Below the pieces are notes generated by a model, which was given only the letters and a program-made list of their open reading frames with translations, searched no databases and was not told where the DNA came from. A stretch of 64,000 nucleotides of DNA. Source: DASZBX01 sp035943635. GTDB taxonomy: Bacteria > Actinomycetota > Actinomycetes > Streptomycetales > Catenulisporaceae. Positions 25,311 to 35,635 of the stretch are shown one piece after another (within the stretch, counting starts at the first letter, position 1; each line of letters begins with the position of its first letter). The stretch lies in contig DASZBX010000105.1 of the NCBI GenBank assembly GCA_035943635.1, forward strand, positions 1-64,000, read 5' to 3'. Position numbers and translations under genes: made by a program.

Positions 25311-26984
25311 ATGCTCACGGCTGTGACGATCACAGGCCCGGACGCGGACCTGCTGGGTGCAGTTGGGGCCCTGCGCGGCAGCGTCGCCGCAGCACGCCTT
25401 CCGCTGGTGGCCGAAGGCGCCCTCACCGCGCGGCAGATACAGACGAATCTGGTCCAGTCGCTGGACGACTATTTGATCCCCCGCCTGCGGCGCAGCGCGG
25501 GACCCGTGCACATCGTGGTCGGCGGCTCCACCGGCGTCGGCAAGTCGACCCTGGTCAACTCGATCCTGCGGCACGAGGTCACCAAGGCCGGGGTGCTGCG
25601 GCCGACCACGCGGTCGGCCGTGATGTGCGTCAACCCCGGCGACGTGCCCGCGGTGACCGGCCCGGACCGGCTGCTGCCGGCCTACCTGCGCAGCTCCACC
25701 CCGACCCAGCGGCCGGACACGATCACCCTCTTCCCGCACACCGGCATCCCGCCGGGCGTCACCCTGATCGACGCCCCGGACGTGAACTCGGTGCTCGGCG
25801 ACAACCGCCTGGCCGGCGGCCGGCTGCTGGCCGCCGCGGACGCCTGGGTGCTGGTGACCACCGCCGAGCGCTACGCCGACGCCGTGCCCTGGCGGCTGCT
25901 GCAGGAGGCGCACGACCGCCGGGTCACCCTGGCCATCGTGCTCAACCGGGTGCCCCCGGACAGCCTGGCCGAGGTGCGCGAGGCCACCGGCGCGCTGCTC
26001 GCGGTCAACGGCCTCGGCGACATCCCGCTGTTCACCGTGCCCGAGGCCGTGCTCACCATGGGCCTGCTGCCCGAGTACCTGCTCGACCCGCTGACCACCT
26101 GGCTGCGGGCCACCGCGCACGACCCGGTGCTGCGCCAGAACACCATCGCCACCACGGTCAACGGCCTGTTCGACGACCTGCCGCGCCGGCTCGGCCTGCT
26201 GGACGACGCGCTCACCGCCCAGGCCGCCACCGCCGCCGGGCTACGGGTGCAGGCCGACGTGGCCTACTCGGCCCAGCGGGCCGGGCTGCACGACGCGATC
26301 GCCCAGGGCGAGCTGCTGCGCGGCGGCCCGCTGCTGGAGTGGCAGGGCGTGATCACCCCGGAGCGGGCCGGCCTGCTGTTCTCCGCGGCCGGCGCGGACA
26401 GCACCGCCACCGCCCGCCGGCTGCTGCTGGGCGCCGCGGCCGACGCGATCACCGCCGCGGCCGGCCGGGCCGCGGACGAGGTGGCCGCGTCCTGGCACGG
26501 CGCGCTGATCGACGACGACCCGGCGCTGACCTCGATCTCGGCCGGCTCCCGGGCCGGGGCGGTGCCGCCGGAGCTGGAGGACTGGGCCGACGGCCTGACC
26601 GAGGTGATCGACAAGGAGCCGCGCCAGCACCTGCGCACCTCCGAGCAGTTCTTCGCGGCCGGCCCGGCCGGACCGGCCGTGCTGCTGGCCGCCCTGGTGT
26701 TCACCGGGCGCCGGACCGGTCCGGCCAAGTCCCGGCGCCGGCGCAACACCCTGGCCGTGCACCCGGCCGTGGCCGCCACCCGCAAGCTGGCCGACGCGGT
26801 GTTCGGCCCCGAGGACGCCGACCGGCTCGCGGTCGGCGCGGCCACCACCCTGGACCTCGCGCTGGCCGCGTTGTTCGACCGGCTGGCCTTCCGGCACCAC
26901 CGGACCCTGGGCGAACTGGGCGTGGACCCGCTGGCCGGCAAGGCGGTGCTGGACGCCGGACTGGCCGTGCAGCGGGCCCGGTAG
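25311..26984 (+). CDS. Dynamin-like/YfjP-type large GTPase, first of a pair
   Basis: A protein of 557 residues from ATG 25311, which has a G-run upstream; ATG 25263 would add 16 residues. The P-loop is GGSTGVGKSTLVNS, the switch region has RPTTRSAV, and G3 is LIDAPDVNS. The G4 motif is degenerate (LNRVP instead of NKxD). The rest is helical with one hydrophobic stretch (PAVLLAALVF) followed by a basic cluster. Large GTPases of this sort act at membranes; YfjP/dynamin-like pairs are common in actinobacteria. The next gene encodes a second such GTPase, 358 bp away on the same strand, suggesting they work as a hetero-oligomer. Confidence 0.75.
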   Translation: MLTAVTITGPDADLLGAVGALRGSVAAARLPLVAEGALTARQIQTNLVQSLDDYLIPRLRRSAGPVHIVVGGSTGVGKSTLVNSILRHEVTKAGVLRPTTRSAVMCVNPGDVPAVTGPDRLLPAYLRSSTPTQRPDTITLFPHTGIPPGVTLIDAPDVNSVLGDNRLAGGRLLAAADAWVLVTTAERYADAVPWRLLQEAHDRRVTLAIVLNRVPPDSLAEVREATGALLAVNGLGDIPLFTVPEAVLTMGLLPEYLLDPLTTWLRATAHDPVLRQNTIATTVNGLFDDLPRRLGLLDDALTAQAATAAGLRVQADVAYSAQRAGLHDAIAQGELLRGGPLLEWQGVITPERAGLLFSAAGADSTATARRLLLGAAADAITAAAGRAADEVAASWHGALIDDDPALTSISAGSRAGAVPPELEDWADGLTEVIDKEPRQHLRTSEQFFAAGPAGPAVLLAALVFTGRRTGPAKSRRRRNTLAVHPAVAATRKLADAVFGPEDADRLAVGAATTLDLALAALFDRLAFRHHRTLGELGVDPLAGKAVLDAGLAVQRAR

Positions 26985-27342
26985 TGCTCTCGGCGGCGAC
27001 CCTCCCGCAGCGCCCGCGACCCGGCTCCGGCCGGGCCCGCGCGGGCGGCCGCGGGCGCCGTCGGACCGGCCCGTGCGCGGGCGTGCGAACCCGCCGACGC
27101 GCCGTCAGACGCCTTGCCGGGCAAGGATTCGCGCGCACCGGCCGTCGGCTCGCCGCAGCCTCGTGCCCTGATCCGGGCCTGCTCACCGGGCCCGCCGGCG
27201 CCGGGCCGGGGCGGGCCGTCGGGAACTCGCCGGCCCTGGGCCTTGCGCCGACCGTCCGGCGCGGGGCAGGCTCCGGTACGGTTCCAACACCGGACACATG
27301 CTCCGCAGCGACGTCGGCAGGACGCCGGAAGGTGGGTGGGAA
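26985..27342 (+). other. Gap between the two GTPase genes
   Basis: 358 bp of extremely GC-rich DNA with no plausible CDS. It may hold a promoter for the second GTPase, but I cannot identify one. Confidence 0.4.
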
Positions 27343-28995
27343 GTGAAGCTGACCAGAACCAACGGGCGCGCCGTCGGGGTCGGGTCCCGGCTCGACGCCC
27401 TGGCCCGGCTGGTGGACGCGGCCGAGGACCGGCTGCCGGAAGAGGCGCTGAACCCGGCCGGGGAGGTGCTGCGCCGGGCCGCGGACCGGTTCGGCCTGTC
27501 CGCCGAGCACACCGCCGCGGTGATCGCCGGGGCCACCGGGGTCGGCAAGTCCTCCCTGTTCAACGCCCTGGTCGGGATCGGCCTGTCCCCGGTCGCGGTG
27601 CGCCGGCCGACCACCACCCAGGCGATCGCCTGCGTCTGGGAGGCCGAGCGGCTGGCCGAGGCCCGGCCGCTGCTGGACCGGCTCGGAGTGGCCGAGCGGC
27701 GCCAGCTGACCCGGGACTCGGCCCTGGACCAGACCCGGGTGCGCCACTCGCTGGCCGGCCTGGTCCTGGTCGACCTGCCCGACTACGACTCGGCCCTGCA
27801 CGAGGACCAGACCGAGGTGGACACCGCGGTCGAGCTGGCCGACGTGGTCATCTGGGTCACCGACCCGCAGAAGTACGCCGACGCGGTCTGGCACGAGCGC
27901 TACCTCAAGCAGCTGGCGAACCACGCCGAGGTCATGGTGATCGTGCTCAACCAGATCGACGTGCTGCCGCCGGAGAGCATCGCCGAGTGCGCGGCCGACC
28001 TGACCCGCCTGGTCGAGGAGGACGGGCTGGTCGGCGTACCGGTCTTCCCGGTCTCGGTCCGCAGCGGCGAGGGCGTCGACGAGCTGCGCCGCGAGCTGAC
28101 CACCCGGATCTCCGGCCGCCGGGCCGCGGCCGACCGGCTGGCCGCGGACGTGGACTGGGTCGCCGACAAGCTCGCCCCCTACCTGCTGCCCAGCGCGGAC
28201 GAGCCCGGCCTGGCCGACGCGGTCGAGCCGGAGCTGCCCGAGCCGATCCGGACCGAGGTGCTCGAAGGCCTGCGCTCGGCCGCCGGGGTCTCCTCGCTGG
28301 CCGACGTGCTCAGCGTCCGGCTGGCCGCGCACGCCGCGGCCGCGGTGGCCAGCCCGCTGCGCCAGGTCGGCGCCGCGCTCGGCCGGGAACCGGCCCAGCA
28401 GCCCGGCCAGCCCTCGGCCGGCCCGGGCTCGCGCACCCTCAAGGACCTGCTGCTGGCGGCCACCGAACCGCTCGGCCGGATCCCCGCGCCGGTCCCGGTG
28501 GACCGGGCCGCGCTGGAGACCGTGCTGGCCCGGCTGGCCGACGCGGCCCTGGCCGGGCTGCCCGCGGACTGGGCCCGCACCGCCCGCCGGGAGCTGCTGG
28601 ACCGGCGCGGGGACCTGGCCCACCAGATCGACACCGCGCTGACCGAGTGCGAGTTCGACGCCGAGCGCAAGGACGGCCGGCTGGCCGTGCGCCTGGTGCA
28701 CATGCTCTGCCTGGCCATGGTGGCCGGCGGTCTGGTGATGATCTTCATCCAGTCGATCCCGGCCTGGGGCGGCCCGGCGCTGAGCGTGCTCGGCCTGGTC
28801 GGCACCGGGGTGATCGACCTGGTCGCCCGGGCCAGCGCCCGCCGCTCGGCCCGGGCCGGCGGCCGGATAGCGGTCGGCCAGCTCTCGGCCGAACTGGCCG
28901 CGGTGGCCCAGGACACCCTGTTCGCGCCGGTCGCCGCCGAACTGGCCGGCTACCGCCGCGCCCTGGCCGACTACCGGACCGTGCAGGGCTACTGA
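27343..28995 (+). CDS. YfjP-family membrane-associated GTPase, second of a pair
   Basis: A protein of 550 residues from GTG 27343 (VKLTRTNGRA), with GGAAGG about 10 nt upstream; ATG 27298 is possible but has no RBS. The G domain has P-loop GATGVGKSSLFN, switch RRPTTTQAIACVWE, G3 VDLPDYDSA and G4 NQID. Near the C-terminus two hydrophobic helices (LCLAMVAGGLVMIFIQSI and SVLGLVGTGVIDLVA) form a membrane hairpin, as in dynamin-like and YfjP proteins. Another helical region follows. ssb and ettA lie downstream on the same strand. A role in membrane or septum organisation is inference. Confidence 0.8.
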   Translation: MKLTRTNGRAVGVGSRLDALARLVDAAEDRLPEEALNPAGEVLRRAADRFGLSAEHTAAVIAGATGVGKSSLFNALVGIGLSPVAVRRPTTTQAIACVWEAERLAEARPLLDRLGVAERRQLTRDSALDQTRVRHSLAGLVLVDLPDYDSALHEDQTEVDTAVELADVVIWVTDPQKYADAVWHERYLKQLANHAEVMVIVLNQIDVLPPESIAECAADLTRLVEEDGLVGVPVFPVSVRSGEGVDELRRELTTRISGRRAAADRLAADVDWVADKLAPYLLPSADEPGLADAVEPELPEPIRTEVLEGLRSAAGVSSLADVLSVRLAAHAAAAVASPLRQVGAALGREPAQQPGQPSAGPGSRTLKDLLLAATEPLGRIPAPVPVDRAALETVLARLADAALAGLPADWARTARRELLDRRGDLAHQIDTALTECEFDAERKDGRLAVRLVHMLCLAMVAGGLVMIFIQSIPAWGGPALSVLGLVGTGVIDLVARASARRSARAGGRIAVGQLSAELAAVAQDTLFAPVAAELAGYRRALADYRTVQGY

Positions 28996-29014
28996 GCCGC
29001 CGCCTGGCCCTGAC

Positions 29015-29075
29015 TCATCCACAGGCCCGGGCCATCCGCCGGCCCGGGGTTGTCCATCGGCCCGAGTTATCCACA
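29015..29075 (+). promoter_or_regulatory. Cluster of DnaA-box-like nonamers before ssb
   Basis: TCATCCACA (29015-29023), TTGTCCATC (29050-29058) and TTATCCACA (29067-29075) lie within 61 bp. Each is followed by a ggcccg/ggctcg element, so the spacer is itself repeated. The last matches the E. coli consensus box and the others differ by one or two bases. The cluster sits 100 bp before an SSB gene. Confidence 0.4.
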
Positions 29076-29174
29076 GGCTCGGGAAATCCGGCTGTCGGAT
29101 CCGCCCGGGATGTGCGACCTTCGGAAGACAGGGCACGATCCGGTGCCCGGGGGAGCACGGGGAGCGGGAATCCG

Positions 29175-29663
29175 ATGAGCATTTTCGGCGAGGTCCAGGT
29201 CACGGTCGCCGGGACCGTGGTCAGCGAGCCAGAACTTTTCGTCTGCGCGAACGGCAGCCCGCGCGCGGCCTTCCGGCTGGTCGCCCGGGAGGTGAAGCAC
29301 GACCGCGACCAGGACCGCTGGATCACCGTCCGCAGCAGTTACTACACCGTGGTCTGCTGGCGCAACCTGGCCGACCACGTCGCCTCCGCGGTCGGCAAGA
29401 GCGACCCGGTCCTGGTGACCGGCCGCCAGCGGGTGGCCGACTGGTCCGAGGCGGCCGGCCGCGGCCCGGCGGTCGAGATCAGCGCCGTCTCGGTCGGGCA
29501 CGACCTGCGTTACGGCCTGAGCCGGTTCCAGCGGGTCCGCCGGGGCGCCGACAGCCCCGATCCGTTCGCCGCGGACCACCTCGCGCAGCCCGCCGGAGCC
29601 CCCGCGCCCGGGCGCTCCCCGGCGGCGGCGACGGAGCAGTCCGCCGGGAGCACTAAGATTTGA
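29175..29663 (+). CDS. ssb: Single-stranded-DNA-binding protein, divergent paralogue
   Basis: A protein of 162 residues from ATG 29175, preceded by GGGGAGCGGGAA. An OB fold is recognisable in VTVAGTVVSEPELFVCANG, RAAFRLVARE and YYTVVCWRNLADHVASAV. It lacks the acidic C-terminal tip (DDDIPF type) that recruits partners in the main bacterial SSB, and ends instead in SAGSTKI. It is probably a secondary SSB of the SsbB type. The ettA start codon is 3 nt after its stop, so the two are likely cotranscribed. Confidence 0.85.
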   Translation: MSIFGEVQVTVAGTVVSEPELFVCANGSPRAAFRLVAREVKHDRDQDRWITVRSSYYTVVCWRNLADHVASAVGKSDPVLVTGRQRVADWSEAAGRGPAVEISAVSVGHDLRYGLSRFQRVRRGADSPDPFAADHLAQPAGAPAPGRSPAAATEQSAGSTKI

Positions 29664-29665
29664 CT

Positions 29666-31330
29666 ATGGCGGAGTTCATCTACACCCTGCGCAAGGCCCG
29701 CAAGGCACACGGCGACAAGGTCATCCTCGATGACGTCACCCTGTCCTTCCTCCCGGGAGCCAAAATCGGAGTCGTCGGCCCCAACGGCGCCGGCAAGTCC
29801 ACCGTGCTCAAGATCATGGCCGGGCTGGAACAGCCCTCCAACGGAGACGCCCTGCTCGCACCCGGCTACTCTGTCGGCATCCTGCTCCAGGAGCCGCACC
29901 TGAACGACGACAAGGACGTCCTGGGCAACGTCCAGGAGGGCGTGGCCGACTCGATCGCCATGCTCGCCCGGTTCAACGAGATCGCCGACCTGATGGCGAC
30001 CGACTACTCCGACGAGCTGCTCGCCGAGATGGGCACGCTCCAGGAACAGCTCGACCACCGCAACGCCTGGGACCTGGACTCGCAGCTGGAACAGGCGATG
30101 GACGCGCTGCGCTGCCCGCCCCCGGACGCCGACGTCAAGGTGCTCTCCGGCGGCGAGAAGCGCCGGGTCGCGCTGTGCAAGCTGCTGCTGGAGGCGCCCG
30201 ACCTGCTGCTGCTGGACGAGCCCACCAACCACCTGGACGCCGAGTCGGTGCTCTGGCTCGAGCAGCACCTGGCCAAGTACCCGGGCACCGTCGTGGCGAT
30301 CACCCACGACCGGTACTTCCTGGACAACGTGGCCCAGTGGATCCTGGAACTGGACCGCGGCCGGGCCTACCCGTACGAGGGCAACTACTCCACCTACCTG
30401 GAGACCAAGTCCACCCGGATGAAGGTGGAGGGCCAGAAGGACGCCAAGCGGGCCAAGCGCCTGGCCGAGGAGCTGGAGTGGGTCCGCTCCAACGCCAAGG
30501 GCCGGCAGACCAAGTCCAAGGCGCGCCTGTCGCGCTACGAGGAGATGGCGGCCGAGGCGGAGAAGACCCGCAAGCTCGACTTCGACGAGATCCAGATCCC
30601 GCCCGGCCCGCGCCTGGGCTCGATCGTGGTCGAGGTGGACAAGCTGTCCAAGGGCTTCGGCGAGCGGCTGCTGATCGACAACCTGTCCTTCACCCTGCCG
30701 CGCAACGGCATCGTCGGCGTGGTCGGCCCGAACGGGGCCGGCAAGACCACCCTGTTCAAGATGCTCACCGGCCTGGAGACCGCGGACGCCGGCTCGGTCA
30801 AGGTCGGCGAGACGGTCAAGATCTCCTACGTCGACCAGGGCCGCTCGGCGATCGACCCGAAGAAGACCCTGTGGGAGGTCGTCTCGGACGGGCTGGACTA
30901 CATCCACGTCGGACAGGTCGAGATGCCCTCGCGCGCCTACGTCTCCGCCTTCGGGTTCAAGGGCCCGGACCAGCAGAAGCCGGCCGGCATCCTGTCCGGC
31001 GGCGAGCGCAACCGGCTCAACCTGGCGCTGACCCTGAAGGTCGGCGGCAACCTGCTGCTGCTGGACGAACCGACCAACGACCTGGACGTGGAGACCCTCT
31101 CCTCGCTGGAGAACGCGCTGCTGGACTTCCCCGGCTGCGCCGTGGTGGTCTCGCACGACCGGTGGTTCCTGGACCGGGTGGCCACCCACATCCTGGCCTA
31201 CGAGGGCGAGTCCAGCTGGTTCTGGTTCGAGGGCAACTTCGACTCCTACGAGAAGAACAAGGTCGAGCGGCTCGGCGCCGAGGCCGCCCGCCCGCACCGG
31301 GTCACCTACCGCAAGCTCACGCGTGACTGA
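29666..31330 (+). CDS. ettA: Energy-dependent translational throttle protein EttA (ABC-F)
   Basis: A protein of 554 residues from ATG 29666; TTG 29660 is in frame but unlikely. It has two ABC domains. The first has GPNGAGKST, signature LSGGEKRRV and LLLLDEPTNHLD. The second has GPNGAGKTT, LSGGERNRL and LLLLDEPTNDLD. There are no membrane helices. Length and the linker with the KSKARLSRYEEM stretch match EttA, which binds the ribosomal E site and couples translation initiation to ATP/ADP. Its end overlaps the following thioesterase start. Confidence 0.96.
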   Translation: MAEFIYTLRKARKAHGDKVILDDVTLSFLPGAKIGVVGPNGAGKSTVLKIMAGLEQPSNGDALLAPGYSVGILLQEPHLNDDKDVLGNVQEGVADSIAMLARFNEIADLMATDYSDELLAEMGTLQEQLDHRNAWDLDSQLEQAMDALRCPPPDADVKVLSGGEKRRVALCKLLLEAPDLLLLDEPTNHLDAESVLWLEQHLAKYPGTVVAITHDRYFLDNVAQWILELDRGRAYPYEGNYSTYLETKSTRMKVEGQKDAKRAKRLAEELEWVRSNAKGRQTKSKARLSRYEEMAAEAEKTRKLDFDEIQIPPGPRLGSIVVEVDKLSKGFGERLLIDNLSFTLPRNGIVGVVGPNGAGKTTLFKMLTGLETADAGSVKVGETVKISYVDQGRSAIDPKKTLWEVVSDGLDYIHVGQVEMPSRAYVSAFGFKGPDQQKPAGILSGGERNRLNLALTLKVGGNLLLLDEPTNDLDVETLSSLENALLDFPGCAVVVSHDRWFLDRVATHILAYEGESSWFWFEGNFDSYEKNKVERLGAEAARPHRVTYRKLTRD

Positions 31331-31784
31331 GACCACGATGACCGGCACCCCGAACGGCCGGAGCACGGCGGCGCGCAGGCACGTCTTCCTGTGCCCGCTG
31401 CGCTGGGCCGACATGGACTCCTTCGGCCATGTGAACAACGTGGTATTCCTGCGCTACCTGGAACAGGCGCGGGTGGACTGGATGTTCGTCACGGCCAAGG
31501 AGGCCGGGGTGCCGGAGTTCTCCCTGGGCACCGTGGTGGCCCGGCACGAGATCGACTACAAGCGGCCGCTGGTCTACCGGGCCGCCCCGGTCCGGATCGA
31601 GTCCTGGGTGACCAAGATCGCGAACGCCTCGTTCACCGTGGCCTACGAGGTCAAGGACGAGGACCAGGTCTACGCGACCGCCGCCACGGTCCTGGTCCCG
31701 TACAACCTCGCCGACGCCCGCCCGCGCCGGGTCACCCCGGCCGAGCGCGGCTACCTGGAGCAGTACTACGCGGGGCCGGCGTGA
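31323..31784 (+). CDS. Acyl-CoA thioesterase, 4HBT/YbgC hotdog family
   Basis: A protein of 153 residues from GTG 31323, overlapping the end of ettA by 8 bp; ATG 31338 is an alternative. The catalytic signature is RWADMDSFGHVNNVVFLRYL, with the Asp and the HVNN turn of the YbgC group, followed by EQARVDWM. The hotdog strands (IDYKRPLVY, RIESWVTKIANASFTVAYEV) are complete. It hydrolyses acyl-CoA or acyl-ACP; substrate unknown. The ettA-thioesterase order occurs in other actinobacteria. The next gene overlaps its stop. Confidence 0.9.
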   Translation: MTETTMTGTPNGRSTAARRHVFLCPLRWADMDSFGHVNNVVFLRYLEQARVDWMFVTAKEAGVPEFSLGTVVARHEIDYKRPLVYRAAPVRIESWVTKIANASFTVAYEVKDEDQVYATAATVLVPYNLADARPRRVTPAERGYLEQYYAGPA

Positions 31785-32485
31785 CCGGCGCCGGCCCGGG
31801 GACGCTGGACTCGGCCGTGGACTTCGCCACGGCCGGGGACCGCTGCGCCCTCGGCGCCTACCTGGCCCGGCTGCTGCACTTCGACAAGACCGCCGCGGTG
31901 CGCTTCGTCGGCGTCGGCGCGGTCGCCGCGGCCTACGGCGGCCCGCCGTTCGGCGGGGTCAACGTGCTCTCCGTGCGCACCATCGCGCTCGCGCCCGGAT
32001 CCGCGCCCTTCGACACCACGGTCTCGGCCGGGCAGCTGCTGGACGCGGTGTCCAAGGACAGCGGCCCGTTCCGCCTGCCCGCCGCCCTGCTCGGCGGTCC
32101 GGCCTGGGCCGGCCTGCTGCCCCCGCGCACCGGCTGGATCCCGATCCGCCAGGTCCCGGTGAACGAGCTGGCGGCCGGCGTGGCCGAGGGCAACGCCGAG
32201 TTCCGCTTCCGCGCCCTGGGCCACGGCGCCGCGGCCGACGGCTCGTTCACCGCGCTGGCCGAGGACATCTGGTCCCGGGACGTGACCATGGGCCTGAACT
32301 ACGGCGCCGGCAGCCGGGGCCTGAGCCTGCGCGCGGCGCACGCCGCCCAGATGCTCGGCTTCCTCGGCCCGGAACCTCTGGTCGACTACACCGGCCAGGC
32401 CCGGATAGCCCTGAACCACCGCTGGCTGCGCCTGGACGCCCCGTTCGGCACCGTGATCGAGCGGCTGCGCTTCGACCAGGACTGA
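31781..32485 (+). CDS. Conserved actinobacterial protein of unknown function
   Basis: A protein of 234 residues from GTG 31781, which overlaps the thioesterase TGA (GTGA) and so is translationally coupled. It appears cytosolic, with no signal or membrane helix. Distinctive stretches are DRCALGAYLARLLHFDKTAA, PPRTGWIPIRQVPVNELA and VDYTGQARIALNHRWLRLDA. Length, codon bias and coupling argue for a real gene. I do not recognise a domain. Confidence 0.8.
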   Translation: MTGAGPGTLDSAVDFATAGDRCALGAYLARLLHFDKTAAVRFVGVGAVAAAYGGPPFGGVNVLSVRTIALAPGSAPFDTTVSAGQLLDAVSKDSGPFRLPAALLGGPAWAGLLPPRTGWIPIRQVPVNELAAGVAEGNAEFRFRALGHGAAADGSFTALAEDIWSRDVTMGLNYGAGSRGLSLRAAHAAQMLGFLGPEPLVDYTGQARIALNHRWLRLDAPFGTVIERLRFDQD

Positions 32486-32542
32486 CCCGCGCGCCCCGGA
32501 CGGCCGACGCCCGGGCGGCTGACGCCGGCCCCCGCCTGTCGC

Positions 32543-32953
32543 TCAGCTCTCCGGCAGGTCCGCGGCGTTCACCATGAACTGGGCCGCGCTGACCATGTAG
32601 GCCCAGATCTCCTCGGCGTCCGGCTTCGTCAGCACGCCCGTCGCCGCGACCGCCTCCATCGCCGCGCTCATGTGGGTCAGCCAGCGGTCCCGGGCCGCCG
32701 TGTCGATCCGGAACGGCGCGTGCCGCATCCGCAGCCTCGGATGGCCGCGCTGCTCGCCGTAGGTGTGCGGCCCGCCCCAGTACTGGATCAGGAACAGGGC
32801 CAGCCGCTCCTCGGCCGGGCCGAGGTCCTCCTCCGGGTACAGCGGCCGCAGCAGCGGATCGCCGGCCACGCCGCGGTAGAACTCGTGCACCAGGGCGCGG
32901 AAGGTGGCCTCGCCGCCCACCCGCTCGTACATGCTCGTCGCCTCGTCGGTCAC
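32543..32953 (-). CDS. glbO: Group II truncated haemoglobin (trHbO)
   Basis: A protein of 136 residues. The 2-on-2 globin features are YERVGGEATFRALVHEFY (B-helix Phe-Tyr pair), PRLRMRHAPFRI (proximal His F8) and RDRWLTHM (Trp G8, typical of group II). Length equals Mycobacterium GlbO. It binds oxygen or handles peroxide/NO, and in mycobacteria associates with the membrane. It is divergent from groES across 219 bp and convergent with the preceding unknown gene. Confidence 0.94.
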   Translation of the reverse strand: MTDEATSMYERVGGEATFRALVHEFYRGVAGDPLLRPLYPEEDLGPAEERLALFLIQYWGGPHTYGEQRGHPRLRMRHAPFRIDTAARDRWLTHMSAAMEAVAATGVLTKPDAEEIWAYMVSAAQFMVNAADLPES

Positions 32954-33011
32954 GTCCGCCAGTATCCCACTGACGTCTCAGCTCTCGACCTGCCGGTCCG
33001 ACGGCGCGGTA

Positions 33012-33053
33012 TTGGCACTCGGGTTGACCGAGTGCCAAGAGGAGGAATAGCCT
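33012..33053 (+). promoter_or_regulatory. groE promoter with CIRCE operator 1
   Basis: TTGGCACTC-N9-GAGTGCCAA (33012-33038) is a perfect 9-bp inverted repeat of CIRCE type, bound by the HrcA repressor. The spacer contains TTGACC (33024-33029) as a -35, and TAGCCT (33048-33053) follows at 18 bp as a -10. Repressor binding would cover the promoter. Confidence 0.92.
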
Positions 33054-33058
33054 CTGGG

Positions 33059-33085
33059 TTGGCACCCTCTACCCGAGAGTGCTAA
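33059..33085 (+). promoter_or_regulatory. CIRCE operator 2
   Basis: TTGGCACCC-N9-GAGTGCTAA is a second CIRCE element with minor arm mismatches, 20 bp after the first and 87 bp before groES. Paired CIRCE elements usually mean tight HrcA control and heat induction. Confidence 0.85.
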
Positions 33086-33172
33086 TGCCACAACGTTCCC
33101 CTGGCACCCGCGACGGCAGGCGTGGACAGTGGCCCCCAAGTCAGCAAACGTCTCCAAGGAGAGGTCACGACC

Positions 33173-33469
33173 GTGGCTACCGTTGCCATTAAGCCGCTTG
33201 AAGACCGTGTAGTTGTCAAGCCGCTGGACGCCGAGCAGACCACCGCCTCCGGGCTGGTCATCCCCGACACCGCCAAGGAGAAGCCCCAGGAGGGCGTCGT
33301 CCTGGCCGTCGGCCCGGGCCGGTTCGAGGACGGACAGCGCCTGCCGCTCGACGTCAAGGAAGGCGACATCGTCCTGTACTCGAAGTACGGCGGCACCGAA
33401 GTGAAGTACAACGGCGAGGAGTACCTCGTCCTGTCGGCGCGCGACCTGCTGGCCGTCGTCAACAAGTAA
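33173..33469 (+). CDS. groES: Co-chaperonin GroES
   Basis: A protein of 98 residues from GTG 33173 (VATVAIKPLEDRVVVKP), with AAGGAGAGG upstream. The mobile loop is EQTTASGLVIPDTAKEKP and the roof region and C-terminal YLVLSARDLLAVV are typical. It caps the GroEL ring. It is followed by groEL after 146 bp on the same strand, under two CIRCE operators. Confidence 0.98.
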   Translation: MATVAIKPLEDRVVVKPLDAEQTTASGLVIPDTAKEKPQEGVVLAVGPGRFEDGQRLPLDVKEGDIVLYSKYGGTEVKYNGEEYLVLSARDLLAVVNK

Positions 33470-33615
33470 GTACCTCCCCGCCTCAGGCCGCGCCCCCTCG
33501 TCCCGCACGCCGCCGGATCCGCACCGGACCGGCCGCCGTGGCGGCCCGGGCCGCGGCCTGAGGGCTTGGCCCTCACTTTTCTCCACGTACTTACACGAAG
33601 GGACATCTGGCACTC

Positions 33616-35232
<1,617 letters not shown>

Positions 35233-35309
35233 TCCCACCGCCGGCTCCGGCCGGTACCGCCGCCCGCTCCTGGACTCGCCGAGTCGCAGGAGCGCGCGGA
35301 CACGGCGAA

Positions 35310-35380
35310 GACTCCCCTGGGAGGCCGGACATCGCTCGGGTTCAGCCCGAATGGTCCGGCTCCCGGGGGAGTCGTGTTTT
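35310..35380 (+). terminator. Terminator of the groES-groEL operon
   Basis: A long hairpin has outer arms gactcccc (35310) and ggggagtc (to 35373) and an inner stem ggccggac/gtccggc. A further small hairpin (ctcgggttcagcccga) forms the loop. It is followed by gtgtttt. The remaining DNA to 35635 shows no gene. Confidence 0.85.
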
Positions 35381-35635
35381 CCCGGCGCAGTCGTGGTTCG
35401 CGGGCCGGACAGCTTGCGGGGACGGCTGTGGCTCCCCGGGGAGAGCGGTCATCGGCTCGACTGGTCCGGGCCGATGCGGGATCTGCCGGAGGGAGCCGGT
35501 CGGATCGGGGCGGGTTGTTTTCGGCGCGCGCTGGTCAACGTGGGTGGGTACCGCGCTGCCCCGTGTCCTCGGTGGGGTCTTGGTTCGTGGTCGGGCTTTG
35601 TGGGTTCGCCCGATGCGGGGGTGGTGTCTGCGGAT

